Both the position numbers and the translations under genes were made by a program. A DNA stretch of 7,212 nt from Chitinophagaceae bacterium (lineage in GTDB: Bacteria; Bacteroidota; Bacteroidia; Chitinophagales; Chitinophagaceae), in contig DOMR01000072.1 in NCBI GenBank assembly GCA_003509845.1, positions 1-7,212 on the forward strand. The letters run 5' to 3'. Below are positions 6,377-7,212 of the stretch, in pieces; the first letter of the stretch is position 1; every line of letters starts with the position of its first letter. The notes under the pieces were generated by a model, which ran no database searches, was not told where the DNA came from, and saw only the letters and a list, made by a program, of their open reading frames with translations.

Positions 6377-7212
6377 ATAATTTAAATTGATCCCCATCAA
6401 ATAAGCCCTTGTCACTTAATTTAAGATGCGGAATCACTAGCAAAGCCATAAAGCTAAGTGTCATGAATGGGGAGCCCAGTTGACTGCCTAAAGCCTTTGA
6501 CATGGCATCAATGATCGTGTATTGTTCTGCTACTTCGTAAGGATCAGCAGTACTCATGAGGCCTGCAACAGGTAGGGCTAGTATTTTTGTTTCCGTTTTA
6601 TTTACACAACTCACTCCACCTTTTTCTTGTATGACACTATTAATTGCAGTGGTAATACTTTCATCGTCAACACCAACAGCAATAATATTATGACTATCAT
6701 GTGCCACAGTGGATGCAATGGCACCATGCGTAAACCCGAAATTTTTTATAAATGCAATGCTAGGTGGGGCTAATTTATAACGATTATATACGACCATTTT
6801 TAAAACATCGCTTTGGGTGTTTGTTACTAAGCAGTTTTCCTTTTCGGTGGGGGACATCCAAATACAGTTAGTGATAAGTTGTCCATCAATAGCTTCAATA
6901 ACAGGGATTAGTCCATTTTGATTGGGGTAATCCTTAGCATACATTTTCAATTGCGTTGCTGTAATTAACGCCGCATCAAATTGATTGATGGTTGTTTCTT
7001 GTACGTTTTCGATAAGTGATTTTCCTTTTTCAGCCACCATTAAACCATTAATGTAGGTTGCATTTACTTTAAATGAAATCAAATCATGAACAACAATGAA
7101 ATTTGCAGGATCGCCTACTTTCATTTTCCCTGTGGGTAATTTATAATGATCAATAGGATTAATACATGCCGCTTGCAGTACATTGAATTTATCTATGCCT
7201 TTTGCAACCGCC
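6372..7212 (-). CDS. ade: Adenine deaminase Ade, C-terminal portion (5' end beyond window)
   Basis: The frame is open from the right edge to TAA 6372-6374, giving about 280 C-terminal residues. Adenine deaminase converts adenine to hypoxanthine and ammonia for purine salvage. The visible part holds the end of the amidohydrolase domain (NPIDHYKLPTGKMKVGDPAN, the second half of its beta-sandwich) and the whole C-terminal adenine deaminase domain: AHDSHNIIAVG, EKGGVSCV, LPVAGLMS, then the highly typical MTLSFMALLVIPHLKLSDKGLFD near the end. The N-terminal metal ligands of the TIM barrel are outside the window, so catalytic integrity cannot be judged. The Met at 7122-7124 (KMKVGDPAN) is internal, as the conserved reading continues upstream of it. 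The gene probably belongs with upp, 42 bases downstream. Confidence 0.95.
   Translation of the reverse strand, partial: AVAKGIDKFNVLQAACINPIDHYKLPTGKMKVGDPANFIVVHDLISFKVNATYINGLMVAEKGKSLIENVQETTINQFDAALITATQLKMYAKDYPNQNGLIPVIEAIDGQLITNCIWMSPTEKENCLVTNTQSDVLKMVVYNRYKLAPPSIAFIKNFGFTHGAIASTVAHDSHNIIAVGVDDESITTAINSVIQEKGGVSCVNKTETKILALPVAGLMSTADPYEVAEQYTIIDAMSKALGSQLGSPFMTLSFMALLVIPHLKLSDKGLFDGDQFKLF

Overview
The window is an ordinary-looking stretch of chromosome from a member of the Bacteroidota, possibly a Chitinophagaceae-like organism. This rests on four things: low GC by eye, start codons that lack a recognisable Shine-Dalgarno, the wording of the LutB, Upp, Ade and PurH motifs, and a TAnnTTTG-type -7 element upstream of upp. 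The lineage below phylum level is an inference from remembered family features, not from a search. No mobile element, CRISPR array, tRNA, rRNA or phage gene is visible.

Layout: the only plus-strand gene is the 3' end of lutB (1-288), an iron-sulfur subunit of lactate oxidation, cut by the left edge. It converges on a run of seven minus-strand genes that fills the rest of the window. In transcription order (right to left) these are ade (adenine deaminase, 5' end cut by the right edge), upp (uracil phosphoribosyltransferase), an EI24/CysZ-like membrane protein, a divergent RsmI-family methyltransferase, a ComEC/Rec2-family membrane protein, purH, and an EamA/DMT-family exporter. The gaps are 42, 47, -1, 48, about 62 and 47 bases, so the seven genes could be read as one or two long transcripts. 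A possible promoter lies just ahead of upp. The EI24-like and methyltransferase genes share a TAATG stop/start overlap.

Function: three of the genes act on nucleobases or nucleotides. Ade turns adenine into hypoxanthine, Upp turns uracil into UMP, and PurH makes IMP. Between them lie membrane proteins whose substrates cannot be read from sequence. The ComEC-family protein is the most notable gene. It keeps the channel-forming competence core but goes from its third membrane helix straight into the core, with no room for the usual N-terminal OB-fold region, and it has no C-terminal metallo-beta-lactamase domain. I found no convincing evidence of a wholly new system. The best leads are this reduced ComEC, the divergent methyltransferase coupled to the EI24-like protein, and the start region of purH.
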